Origin: an uncultured Prevotellaceae bacterium
Lineage (GTDB): Bacteria; Bacteroidota; Bacteroidia; Bacteroidales; Bacteroidaceae
Direction of reading: 5' to 3'
DNA length: 64,000 nucleotides
NCBI GenBank assembly: GCA_902800435.1
Contig: CADCEQ010000005.1
Coordinates: 21,194-85,193, forward strand
Shown: one piece after another, positions 33,528 to 43,918 of the stretch
Layout: each line of letters opens with the position of its first letter
Position numbering within the stretch: the first letter of the stretch is position 1
Notes under the pieces: generated by a model
What the model saw: the letters and a program-made list of their open reading frames with translations, nothing else
Told to the model about the DNA's origin: nothing
The model's database searches: none
Translations under genes and position numbers: made by a program

Positions 33528-35522
33528 ATGAGAAACTTCTTAGTAACCGCCGCTTTGCTGAGCATGAACGCACTGATGCTCCAAGCGCAAGAACTGACTC
33601 TTCGCCTCGACAAGGCTGAGACAGAGGTGAGTCCGATGCTTTACGGACTGATGACAGAGGAAATCAACTACTCTTACGAGGGCGGACTCTACACGCAGCT
33701 GGTGGCCAACCCGTCGTTTGCTGACATGTTCAATCCCAGAGGGGGACGCCGCGGTGGGCGCCGCGACCAGAATCAGCCACGCTTTACGGTGCGGCCAGAG
33801 CGCTGGCAGCTCAGCGACACAGTGAAAGTCCGGGTGCGCCAAAACCGGCAGGAAGGCATCAACGAGGCCAACCCGACGTCGCTCATCGTCAACTACGAGC
33901 AGGCAGGACTTGCACTTGTCAGCGAGGGCTATTGGGGGTTCCCCATCCGCAAGAGCACAGCCTTCAAGGGCGGCATCTATGTGAAGAATCCGGTTGCAAG
34001 GGGTGACAATGCTGCAGCTCCCTTGAAGTCGCTGACCATCGCCCTGAAGAGTGCCGACGGCAGCACGACCTACGCTGAGCAGAAGGTGAGCGGCTTTACG
34101 AACAACTGGAAGAAGTTTGATCTTGAGCTGACCACATCGGCTACTCAGGCTGACACGAAGGATGCCCGGCTCTTTATCATTGCCGACCAGGCTGGAAGCA
34201 TTGAACTGGCACGCGTGACGTTGTTTGCTCCCAGCTATAAGAACCGCAAGAACGGCCTGCGCGTCGACCTGATGGAGATGATGGCCGAGATGCGGCCCAA
34301 GTTTGTGCGCTTCCCCGGCGGCAACTACTTGGAAGGCAACAACTTCGCCAACCGTTTTGACTGGAAGCGCACCATTGGCAATCCCGATGAGCGTCCGGGA
34401 CATCAGAGCCCGTGGGGCTATCGCTCCACCGACGGTCTGGGTCTGCTGGAGTTTTGCCAGTGGGCTGAGGACACGGGCGGCGAGCCCGTGGTGGGCGTCT
34501 TTGCCGGCTACGTGCTCGGCGGCGACCATCTGGACGGCGACTACATCAAGCCTTTCATACAGGATGCGCTCGACGAGATAGAGTATATCATGGGCGATGC
34601 CTCGACGAAGTGGGGCGCCGTGCGTGCCCGTGACGGTCATCCTGAGCCGTTCCCGCTTCACTATGTGGAGATTGGCAACGAGGACTTCTTCGACCGCAGC
34701 GGCAGCTATCCCAACCGTTTCAAGATGTTCTATGAGGCCATCAAGGCCCGCTATCCGCAGCTTCAGATCATCTCGACCGTGGGCTACGATGCTCTGAAGT
34801 CGAAGGCTATTCCCAATCCTGTGGTCGATGTAATTGACGAGCACTACTATCGCAATGCCTTCGATATGTACCGCAACGCCTTCCAGTATGACCGCTACGA
34901 CCGCAAGGGACCGAAGATTTTCTGTGGCGAGTGGGCCACGCGCGAAGGCTCTCCAACCACCAATATGAATGCTGCGCTGGGCGATGCTGCGTGGATGACC
35001 TGTATGGAGCGCAACTCAGATATCTGCATCATGTCGTGCTATGCGCCGCTGTTCGTCAATGTTGAGCCTGGCGGTATGCAGTGGGCCAGCGACCTCATTG
35101 GCTACGACGTGCTGAACGCGTACGGCTCGCCGTCGTACTGGGCCCAGGTGATGTTCTCGAAGTATCTCGGCGACCGCATCGTACCCGTAGAGGCTACAAA
35201 CCTTCCCAAGCAGAAACTCGACCGTAATGACGAGGCCAACGCCGTGTTCTACACAGCCACCACCGATGCCAAGACGGGCAAGACCTTCCTAAAGTTGGTG
35301 AACGCCGTGGGTGACGCGCAGAAACTCAGCATCAAACTTGACGGTGTGAAGAAGGTGAAGTCGAAGGCAAAAAAGATAGAATTGAAGTCCCCACGCCCTG
35401 AGGACACCAATTCTATCGACAACCCTCGCAACATCATTCCACGGGAATCTACTCAGAAGGTTGGTAAGCAGTTCCCCATAACCTTGGCTCCCTACTCCAT
35501 CACGGTATTAGTGCTCGAGTAG
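33528..35522 (+). CDS. Alpha-L-arabinofuranosidase, GH51-type
   Basis: 664 residues, secreted (signal peptide ending MLQAQ). The order fits GH51: an N-terminal TEVSPMLYGLMTEEINYSYEGG block, a carbohydrate-binding-like beta insertion (about 90-235), then the TIM barrel with RFPGGNYLEGN. The acid/base is Glu385 in IGNED, the nucleophile Glu468 in CGEWATR, and a C-terminal beta domain closes the protein. It releases arabinose from arabinan or arabinoxylan side chains. An Arg/Gly-rich stretch at 70-79 (PRGGRRGGRR) interrupts the usual N-terminal block. The last 31 bp overlap, tail to tail, the leftward membrane-protein gene. Confidence 0.92.
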   Translation: MRNFLVTAALLSMNALMLQAQELTLRLDKAETEVSPMLYGLMTEEINYSYEGGLYTQLVANPSFADMFNPRGGRRGGRRDQNQPRFTVRPERWQLSDTVKVRVRQNRQEGINEANPTSLIVNYEQAGLALVSEGYWGFPIRKSTAFKGGIYVKNPVARGDNAAAPLKSLTIALKSADGSTTYAEQKVSGFTNNWKKFDLELTTSATQADTKDARLFIIADQAGSIELARVTLFAPSYKNRKNGLRVDLMEMMAEMRPKFVRFPGGNYLEGNNFANRFDWKRTIGNPDERPGHQSPWGYRSTDGLGLLEFCQWAEDTGGEPVVGVFAGYVLGGDHLDGDYIKPFIQDALDEIEYIMGDASTKWGAVRARDGHPEPFPLHYVEIGNEDFFDRSGSYPNRFKMFYEAIKARYPQLQIISTVGYDALKSKAIPNPVVDVIDEHYYRNAFDMYRNAFQYDRYDRKGPKIFCGEWATREGSPTTNMNAALGDAAWMTCMERNSDICIMSCYAPLFVNVEPGGMQWASDLIGYDVLNAYGSPSYWAQVMFSKYLGDRIVPVEATNLPKQKLDRNDEANAVFYTATTDAKTGKTFLKLVNAVGDAQKLSIKLDGVKKVKSKAKKIELKSPRPEDTNSIDNPRNIIPRESTQKVGKQFPITLAPYSITVLVLE

Positions 35523-36100
35523 TCTTCGGTCAGGTCCTCTATCTGGTCGATGATTTCCTGGTACTGGCGCTGGGTCTTGAAGTGCAGGCTGAAACCGATG
35601 AAGGCTCCGATGATACCGCCGACGACACCGCCCCATAAAAGTCCGTTGGCATAGTCGTGGTTCTGCTGGTAGGTCTCATAGAAGAACCAGCCCAGCCATA
35701 CAATGATCATGGGGATGCCTATGAGCAGCCAGTCGCTGTCGAACTTCTTGGCTCTCGCCACCTTCTTGCGTGCTTCCACAAGGCTATGGCTCATCAGTCC
35801 TGGGTCGCTGATCATGCGGATGTTGTAGAAGGTGGCGCCGGCGCATATCAGCATCATGATGCTCGTCACAATCCAGAAGGGGATGGAGAGGCCGCTGAGG
35901 TGGACAAAGCACCAGTAGCCGTAGGGCACCATCAGCAGGCCAACGGCCATGAGGATGTAGTTGCGTCGGGTGATGCTGTTCACCTGGTTCTTCATCGAGC
36001 GGCGCATCAGCCGGTCGTTCACTATCTGCTGCTCGTTGAGCTTATTCTTGAGCGTGGCCATCTGCTGGCGCATGCTCTCTAATTCGAAATCGTTGGTCAT
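35492..36100 (-). CDS. Membrane protein co-transcribed with an ECF sigma factor
   Basis: 202 residues, not recognised. An N-terminal coiled coil (MRQQMATLKNKLNEQQ, about 10-40) is followed by a membrane hairpin (about 48-95) and a second one (about 122-175, the latter with GLLWGGVVGGIIGAFIGF), with a charged C-terminus. It starts 13 bp after the sigma-factor stop. The position and the cytoplasmic coiled coil plus membrane segments are what an anti-sigma factor would show, though no zinc or ASD motif is visible, so that is inference only. Confidence 0.72.
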   Translation of the reverse strand: MTNDFELESMRQQMATLKNKLNEQQIVNDRLMRRSMKNQVNSITRRNYILMAVGLLMVPYGYWCFVHLSGLSIPFWIVTSIMMLICAGATFYNIRMISDPGLMSHSLVEARKKVARAKKFDSDWLLIGIPMIIVWLGWFFYETYQQNHDYANGLLWGGVVGGIIGAFIGFSLHFKTQRQYQEIIDQIEDLTEDYSSTNTVME

Positions 36101-36113
36101 AATGGGTAATCTT

Positions 36114-36626
36114 TTAATCGTTTGACATTTGCTTTAACTGTTCACGGATTCTGTACAGGCGGACGCTGACGTTCTTGGCGGTGATGCCGACAATCTGTCC
36201 GATTTCCTCGTAGGGAAGGTTCTCAAGCCAGAGCAGGACGATGGCCCGGTCGAAGGGTTGCAGTCGGGAGATGCGCTTGTGGAGCATGTCCACCTGGCGC
36301 GTGTCCTCGTCGCGGTCTTCAAAGAGGTTGATGTCCATGGTCAGGCGGACTTCTGCCGAGCGCCGCTTCTTCTTCCTGTCAATAGAGATACAGGTGTTGA
36401 GGGCGACGCGGTAGACCCACGTCCTGATGTCACTGCGATACTCGAAGCCTTCGAAGCCTTTCCACAGGTTGACTAGTACTTCCTGGAAGAGGTCGTTCAC
36501 CTCGTCGGCATCCTGCGAGAACATATAGCACACGGTGTAGATGGTGCTCTTGTGTTCTGCAACGGTTTGCGCAAACTTTTGTTCTAATGTCGTCATTGTC
36601 GTTCTGTTTTCTGAATCTTTACCCAT
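36114..36626 (-). CDS. ECF-family RNA polymerase sigma factor
   Basis: 170 residues from the ATG at 36626. Region 2 has DADEVNDLFQEVLVNLWKGF and TWVYRVALNTCIS (-10 binding and melting), and region 4 has LPYEEIGQIVGITAKNVSVRLYRIREQL (helix-turn-helix for -35). It directs RNA polymerase to a specific regulon, usually envelope stress or nutrient signals. A -7 box TACCTTTG (36636-36643, minus) lies just ahead. A shorter start at 36596 (MTTLEQK) is also possible and would leave a normal leader. The membrane protein downstream is the likely partner. Confidence 0.92.
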   Translation of the reverse strand: MGKDSENRTTMTTLEQKFAQTVAEHKSTIYTVCYMFSQDADEVNDLFQEVLVNLWKGFEGFEYRSDIRTWVYRVALNTCISIDRKKKRRSAEVRLTMDINLFEDRDEDTRQVDMLHKRISRLQPFDRAIVLLWLENLPYEEIGQIVGITAKNVSVRLYRIREQLKQMSND

Positions 36627-36635
36627 TAGACGCAG

Positions 36636-36643
36636 CAAAGGTA
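36636..36643 (-). promoter_or_regulatory. -7 element of the ECF sigma gene
   Basis: TACCTTTG on the minus strand, 41 bp past the stop codon of the gene upstream (36684), 9 bp from the ATG at 36626. Confidence 0.65.
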
Positions 36644-36683
36644 CAAAAAACTACAGGGAAACAGAAAAAAAAGAATATTTTTC

Positions 36684-37840
36684 TTACGGCTGCTCGTCAA
36701 AGATGCTGAACGTGGCTGGCAGGTTCGACAGCTGCACCTCCAGCTGGCGGTCGGCTTCGCTGTTGAAGGTGACGTACCACGACGGGGGCAGCTGGTGCCA
36801 GGTTATGGTGGAGGGTGGAAGGGGGAGGGTGGAGGGCGAGAGCGTCATCGTGGCCTCCATATTGGGGAATCCGCCGCCCGTCTGCTGGCTGAACTCCGCT
36901 TCCTCTTTCGTGGAGTCGCCGTCGCGGCCGGCGTAGTACATCTTGTAGCGCACTTCGGCGGGATAGAGTGTGCCGTCGGGGCGCTCGCCGTAGCTGACGC
37001 GGTAGTCGCGGGTGAACGTATCGACGCGATAGCCGAACACGCGGGCCACGTTGTACATCATGGTGCCTATGCGCTCCTGGCGGTTGGTCTTCGTGCCCGT
37101 CGAGCGGTAGGCGCTCTTGACGATGCAGCGCACGGTGTCGAGCACGAGCCATCCGCGGTCGTCGGTGCGGTGCTTGGCCTTGAAGCTCAGCTTTACTTCG
37201 TTCCTGCTTGCGCCCTCGTAGTCGGCATAGTGGTAGAAGCGGTGGTCGCTGATGAAGTCGCGCGTCAGGTCCTCCATGAAGTCCTCGTAGAGCATGCGGC
37301 GCAGGTTCTGCGTGTCGGTGAGCCGCGTGGAGTCCGAGGCTACAATCTGTGCGTTGGCGCTGTCACAGTGCAGCTCGTAGCGCTTGCGGCCAGGGCACTT
37401 TGTCCGCAGCAGCCCCGTCAGGTGGAAGCGGTAGATGTTGTCGCGCCCCATGCTCTGCGTGTGGTAGTCCAGTTGTTCGCAGCCGTCGTGGCTGAAGTAG
37501 TTCTGGGTCTTGCGCCTGACCGTCTGCTTCAGGCAGCGGCGAATCCACTCGGGCTCCTTGTTGGTGACCACCACCTCGCCGGTGCTCAGATACTTCGGCT
37601 TCAGGAATATCGTGTCAGACAACTGCCTGACGCTTAGCCGCTCGTAGTTCAGATGGCTGACGGTGAGCCGCTGGAACTGGAACCCCACCTTGGCAACGCC
37701 CTGCCCGTTGGTTATCACCGAGCGGAAGCGGCCGCCCTCCATGGTATAGAGCGAGGCATGGCTCACGGGCAGGTGAGTCTCGGCGTCGACCACCACCGTC
37801 GTCACGGCGTTCTGGGCGTGGCCCGTGGCGGCCAGGAGCG

Positions 37841-37868
<28 letters not shown>
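36684..37868 (-). CDS. Secreted protein with carboxypeptidase-regulatory-like domain
   Basis: 394 residues with a signal peptide (ending TGHAQ) and a CarboxypepD-regulatory-like beta domain at about 20-90 (VVVDAETHLPVSHASLYTME). A long uncharacterised region follows, which in Bacteroidetes usually accompanies this domain in outer-membrane-associated proteins. The function is not recognised. The start overlaps the end of the fur-like gene by 28 bp, so it is the last gene of the trpS-fur unit. Near the C-terminus a purine-rich tract (36813-36836) encodes Pro/Ser/Leu-rich LPLPPSTI and looks like a simple-repeat insertion. Confidence 0.75.
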
Positions 37869-39339
<1,471 letters not shown>

Positions 39340-39358
39340 TCAAAATTTTAATTTTGGC

Positions 39359-39391
39359 TGCAAAGTTACGCATTTTTTTCGTAACTTTGCA
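39359..39391. promoter_or_regulatory. Back-to-back trpS/cysS promoters in a 12-bp inverted repeat
   Basis: TGCAAAGTTACG (39359-39370), nine bases, CGTAACTTTGCA (39380-39391). Each arm contains a -7 element TAACTTTG: the left one drives trpS leftward and the right one drives cysS rightward. With 13 bp between the two boxes, one RNA polymerase would exclude the other. Confidence 0.8.
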
Positions 39392-39416
39392 CGCAGAAAC
39401 TAAAAAAGAGAAGAAA

Positions 39417-40910
39417 ATGGAGTCAAGACTGGTAATTTACAATACGCTGACGCGCCAGAAGGAGCGCTTCGAGCCGATTAACGCCCCGCATGTGGGCATG
39501 TATGTCTGCGGACCGACGGTTTACGGCGACCCCCATCTGGGCCACGCCCGCCCCGCCATCACGTTCGACCTGGTGTTCCGCTATTTGAAGCATCTTGGAT
39601 ATAAGGTACGCTACGTGCGCAACATCACCGACGTGGGCCACCTGGAGCACGACGCCGACGAGGGCGAGGACAAAATTGCCAAGAAGGCACGGCTGGAGCA
39701 GCTGGAGCCGATGGAGATAGCGCAGTACTACACCAACCGCTACCACCAGGCGATGGACATGCTCAACGTGCTGCGCCCCTCGATTGAGCCGCACGCCACG
39801 GGCCACATCATCGAGCAGCAGCAGCTGGTGCAGCAGATTCTTGACCGGGGCTTTGCCTACGAGTCGAACGGCTCCATCTACTTCGACATCGAGGCTTACA
39901 ACAAGAAGTACAAGTACGGCATCCTCTCGGGGCGCTCGCTTGAGAACATCAAGGACGAGAGCCGCGAGCTGGCCGGCGTGGGCGAGAAGCGCAACCAGGC
40001 CGACTTCGCCCTGTGGAAGAAGGCGCAGCCCGAGCACATCATGCGCTGGCCATCGCCCTGGAGCGACGGATTCCCCGGCTGGCACTGCGAGTGTACGGCC
40101 ATGGGCCGCAAGTACCTGGGCGAGACGTTCGACATCCACGGCGGCGGCATGGACCTGGTGTTCCCCCACCACGAGTGCGAGATTGCCCAGGCCACGGCCT
40201 CGATGGGCCATCAGGCCGTGAAGTACTGGATGCACAACAACATGCTGACCATCAACGGCCAAAAGATGGGCAAGTCGTACAACAACTTCATCACGCTCGA
40301 GCAGTTCTTCACCGGCAACCACCCGCTGCTGGAGAAGGCCTACTCGCCGATGACCATCCGCTTCTTCGTGCTCTCCGCCCACTACCGCGGCACCGTCGAC
40401 TTCTCGAACGAAGCCCTCGTAGCCGCCGAGCGCGGCCTCGAGAAGCTGATGAACGCCATCGCCGACCTCGACCGCCTGTCGTCTATGACGTCACAGTGTG
40501 ACGTCGAAACCGAGAAAGTGGTAAAGGGCCTACGCGAGAAGTGCTACGACGCCATGAACGACGACTTCGCCACGCCGCAGGTCATCAGCTACCTGTTCGA
40601 GGCCTGCACCGTGGTCAACAAGCTCATCGACCACAAGGCCACCATCTGCGCCGACTGCCTGAAGGAGCTGAAGGAGGTGATGCACCTCTTCGCCGAGGAC
40701 ATCCTCGGACTGAAGGCCGAGAAGAGCGGCACAAACGATGAGCGCGAAGCCGCCTTCGGCAAGGTGGTCGACATGGTGCTCGAGCTGCGCGCCAAGGCCA
40801 AGGCCGACAAGGACTGGGCCACCAGCGACAAGATACGCGACGAACTGGCCGCTGCCGGCTTCGAGGTGAAGGACACCAAGGACGGCGTGACGTGGAAGCT
40901 GAATAAATAG
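39417..40910 (+). CDS. cysS: Cysteinyl-tRNA synthetase
   Basis: 497 residues of a class I synthetase with the zinc-binding [16 protein letters not shown] (HIGH equivalent HLGH), WHCECTAM and the zinc residues around HHECEIAQ, and KMGKSYNNF as the KMSKS loop. The C-terminal half is the helical anticodon-binding region, ending in KDGVTWKL. It charges tRNA-Cys. The ATG at 39417 follows an A-rich leader and the -7 box at 39382-39389; a longer frame from 39354 begins upstream of that box and is rejected. The patatin-like gene follows after 3 bp. Confidence 0.97.
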   Translation: MESRLVIYNTLTRQKERFEPINAPHVGMYVCGPTVYGDPHLGHARPAITFDLVFRYLKHLGYKVRYVRNITDVGHLEHDADEGEDKIAKKARLEQLEPMEIAQYYTNRYHQAMDMLNVLRPSIEPHATGHIIEQQQLVQQILDRGFAYESNGSIYFDIEAYNKKYKYGILSGRSLENIKDESRELAGVGEKRNQADFALWKKAQPEHIMRWPSPWSDGFPGWHCECTAMGRKYLGETFDIHGGGMDLVFPHHECEIAQATASMGHQAVKYWMHNNMLTINGQKMGKSYNNFITLEQFFTGNHPLLEKAYSPMTIRFFVLSAHYRGTVDFSNEALVAAERGLEKLMNAIADLDRLSSMTSQCDVETEKVVKGLREKCYDAMNDDFATPQVISYLFEACTVVNKLIDHKATICADCLKELKEVMHLFAEDILGLKAEKSGTNDEREAAFGKVVDMVLELRAKAKADKDWATSDKIRDELAAAGFEVKDTKDGVTWKLNK

Positions 40911-40913
40911 CGT

Positions 40914-43154
40914 GTGAAGAAGTGTGCCTGTCTACTGCTTGTCGCACTCTTGGCGATGCCGCTTGCTGTCCAGGGACGCAAGAAGGTGGCCGTCGTGCTG
41001 AGTGGCGGCGGGGCAAAGGGCACGGCCCATATTGGTGCGCTGAAAGTCATTGAGCGCGCCGGCCTGCCGATAGACATCGTGACGGGCACCTCGATGGGCA
41101 GCCTGATAGGCGGTCTCTATGCCATCGGCTATAATGCCGAAGTGCTCGACTCACTGGTGCGCGGACTGGACTGGAGCTACATCATGAGCGACCGCGAGAA
41201 CATGAGCCGGCAGTGCCTGGCCGACCGCCGAAAACAGAACACCTACATCCTGTCGCGGGGGCTGACCATCGGCAGACAGAGAGACGACACCGGCGGCTTC
41301 ATCAAGGGCAAGAATGTCAACATGCTGCTTGAGAAGCTGTGCATGGGCTTTACAGACTCGACAGACTTCAGCAACCTGCCCATCCCCTTCGCCTGTGTGG
41401 CCACCAATCTGGTCGACAATTCTGAGGTTGACCTGCGCGCCGGCCGTCTGCCGCAGGCCCTGAGGGCGTCGATGGCCATTCCTGCCGTCTTCTCGCCTGT
41501 TCGCATCGGGAAGATGGTGCTCGTGGATGGCGGCCTGACCAACAACTACCCCGTTGACCTGGCTCGTGCAATGGGAGCCGACATCGTCATCGGCGTCACC
41601 GTGCAGGATACGCTGAGATCGTCGGAAGGCCTGAACAGCACCATCAACATCCTGACTCAGCTCATCGACCTGAACACGCTGAACAAGTACAACGACAACA
41701 TTGCCAATACCGACGTTCACATCCGCGTGAACCCTGCGGGCTATTCGTCTGCCAGCTTCAACTCTGCCGCCGTCGACACGCTGATAGACCGGGGCGAGAA
41801 AGAGGCGATGGCCCACTGGGACGAACTGCAGGCCCTGAAGAAGCGCATTGGCATCGACGACAGTTTCAAGCCTGTCCGCCTACAGCCGTTGCGCCCCTGG
41901 GTGATGACAGAGAAAGTACGCCTGACAGGCTGTACGTTTGAGAACATGACACCTCAGGACGAGGCTTTCCTGCGGGCCAAATTCCACCTGAACCGACTCG
42001 ACAGCATCTCGACGAGCGAAGAAGAGGAGATAACCACCTCGATGCGCACTGACCTGTTCTACCAGACGGCTACCACGCGGCTGGTCGACGAAAAGATACA
42101 GGCTGACGGCGACACGCTGGGGATGACCGGCGGCTACCGGCTGGTGATGACGGCGGGCAGCCGCAAGACCAGTCAGGTGAACCTCGGCCTGCGCTTCGAC
42201 AACGAGGAGATGGTGGCCCTGCAGACCAATGTTAACCTGCCGCTGGAGAAGACGCTGGCCGTGAGCTCCGACATCACCATGCGCTTAGGCAAGCGCATCA
42301 TGATTGGCGGCGACCTTATCTTCCACCCTCGTGCCCTGCGATTCACCCGCCCGGTCATCTCTTATTACTTCCGTCGTAACGACATCGACGTCTACCACGA
42401 GGGCGACCGCGAATACAGCATACTCTATAACTATCATCAGGCACTGGCAGAGCCGGTCAACATAGCCATCCGTAACTTCAGTTTCAAGGCTGGCCTGCGC
42501 TGGGAGTACTACCATTACAGCAATCAGCTGCGCTCGGAGGTGATGTCGCGCGACGTGAACTTTGAGAACGACCACTACTTCACCTATCAGGCACAGATGG
42601 AGTTCAACTCTGAAGACCACTGGTACTTTCCCACCCGTGGAGGCCGCTTCCTGGCCCGCTATGCCTACATTACCGACGACATGGCGAGGCTCAACGGTCA
42701 TGAGGGCATTACTGAAGTGAGTGCCTCGTGGCGGAAATCGTTCCCGCTCAGCAGTCGGTTCACCATTGAGGGGCTGCTCTATGGGCGTCTGCTCTTTGGT
42801 AATGACATTCCACATATCTATGGCAACATCATCGGCGGCACAGGTTTCGGCCATTATGTCGAACAGCAGCTGCCGTTCGCCGGACTGGGGCACGTGGAGT
42901 ATGCCGAGAATCATTTCACGGGCATCCAGCTGCAGGCCCGTCAGCGTATGGGAAAGAACCATTACGTCTCTCTGCTGTCGGCTGTTGCCCAGCACGCTCC
43001 CGAACTTGAAGACCTGATGAAGACAAAGCCCCTGATCGGCGGTCAGCTGGCCTACTCCTACGACTCCATGTTTGGCCCCCTTGGCGTTTCCGTCGGCTAT
43101 TGCAACAGAACCAAGGAGCCGTACTTCTATATTAACTTAGGATATGACTTTTAG
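40914..43154 (+). CDS. Patatin-like phospholipase with BamA-type C-terminal barrel
   Basis: 746 residues with a signal peptide (ending LAVQG). The patatin domain (about 22-330) carries the oxyanion GGGAKG (31-36), the nucleophile Ser60 in GTSMG, and Asp205 in DGG. A POTRA-like stretch (about 335-420) follows, and the final 300 residues alternate like an outer-membrane beta-barrel of the surface-antigen (D15) family, ending in phenylalanine (YINLGYDF) as such barrels do. This is the PlpD-like type that anchors a lipase in the outer membrane. The start is GTG at 40914. The end overlaps the leftward cysteine-protease gene by 4 bp. Confidence 0.9.
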   Translation: MKKCACLLLVALLAMPLAVQGRKKVAVVLSGGGAKGTAHIGALKVIERAGLPIDIVTGTSMGSLIGGLYAIGYNAEVLDSLVRGLDWSYIMSDRENMSRQCLADRRKQNTYILSRGLTIGRQRDDTGGFIKGKNVNMLLEKLCMGFTDSTDFSNLPIPFACVATNLVDNSEVDLRAGRLPQALRASMAIPAVFSPVRIGKMVLVDGGLTNNYPVDLARAMGADIVIGVTVQDTLRSSEGLNSTINILTQLIDLNTLNKYNDNIANTDVHIRVNPAGYSSASFNSAAVDTLIDRGEKEAMAHWDELQALKKRIGIDDSFKPVRLQPLRPWVMTEKVRLTGCTFENMTPQDEAFLRAKFHLNRLDSISTSEEEEITTSMRTDLFYQTATTRLVDEKIQADGDTLGMTGGYRLVMTAGSRKTSQVNLGLRFDNEEMVALQTNVNLPLEKTLAVSSDITMRLGKRIMIGGDLIFHPRALRFTRPVISYYFRRNDIDVYHEGDREYSILYNYHQALAEPVNIAIRNFSFKAGLRWEYYHYSNQLRSEVMSRDVNFENDHYFTYQAQMEFNSEDHWYFPTRGGRFLARYAYITDDMARLNGHEGITEVSASWRKSFPLSSRFTIEGLLYGRLLFGNDIPHIYGNIIGGTGFGHYVEQQLPFAGLGHVEYAENHFTGIQLQARQRMGKNHYVSLLSAVAQHAPELEDLMKTKPLIGGQLAYSYDSMFGPLGVSVGYCNRTKEPYFYINLGYDF

Positions 43155-43918
43155 CGAAATGCCTCTTTCGGCATTTCAACGGCTAAGGTCTGACGCTTGA
43201 AGTCCTCGAACGAGAGGAAGTCAAGCCCTCTGTGCGGGCGCTTGGTGCCCCACGAGTTTTTCATGACGAAGTATTTCTTGCCTTGGTCGTCGTGGGCTAT
43301 GCCGACGATGGCCATGGCGTGGCTGCGGCTCTCCCAGCAGACGCCGTGGTGGCGGCGCACGGCGTGGGCGGTCTTCTCGAGCAGCGTGTCGATGTGAATA
43401 TTCAGAAAGCGCTGGTGCAGCCAGTTGTCGGGAACGTCGAGCTCAACCTCTTGATTATAGGGCTCGCGGGCGGTACTGGTCAGACAGATGTACTCGCCGG
43501 GGGCACAGACGCTGCGGGCAAACTCGTGGGTGGTGTATTCGGCGCCGTACATGAAGACGAACTGCGGCGCTGGCGTATCGGCGGTGCGCATGGCGTCGTA
43601 GCCCACGATGCCATACTTCTGGATGAGCGACAGCAGCGTGGCTCCCATGCCGCGGCCCGACTTCGGCGCCTGCGGCTCCTGCTTGAGCTTCTGCTCAATG
43701 AAGGCCGGCGCCAGGTTCACGGAGTCGCCCCAGCGCAGGTGCTCGGTCTCGATGGCGGCGAGCATGGCGTAGGCCCAGCACAGCTGCGACTTGCCCTGGT
43801 CCTTCACAGGCGTCATGGGGTTCATCACCTCATAGACGTAATGCATCGTCGGCTGCTGGGTGCAACCGACGATGCATAGTAGTAGTTCCAAGCACGAAAG
43901 ACAGATAATCTTTTTCAA
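43151..43918 (-). CDS. Papain-like (C1) cysteine peptidase lipoprotein
   Basis: 255 residues with a lipobox (IVGC, Cys19). A C1 peptidase core follows with the oxyanion Gln41 and catalytic Cys47 in QGKSQLCWAY, His200 in SHAMAIVG, and Asn221 in KNSWG. All four active-site residues are in place, so it should be active outside the cytoplasm. The start is TTG at 43918, directly abutting the tsf stop codon, so its translation is probably coupled to tsf at the end of the ribosomal operon. No propeptide of papain type is obvious. Confidence 0.88.
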   Translation of the reverse strand: MKKIICLSCLELLLCIVGCTQQPTMHYVYEVMNPMTPVKDQGKSQLCWAYAMLAAIETEHLRWGDSVNLAPAFIEQKLKQEPQAPKSGRGMGATLLSLIQKYGIVGYDAMRTADTPAPQFVFMYGAEYTTHEFARSVCAPGEYICLTSTAREPYNQEVELDVPDNWLHQRFLNIHIDTLLEKTAHAVRRHHGVCWESRSHAMAIVGIAHDDQGKKYFVMKNSWGTKRPHRGLDFLSFEDFKRQTLAVEMPKEAFR

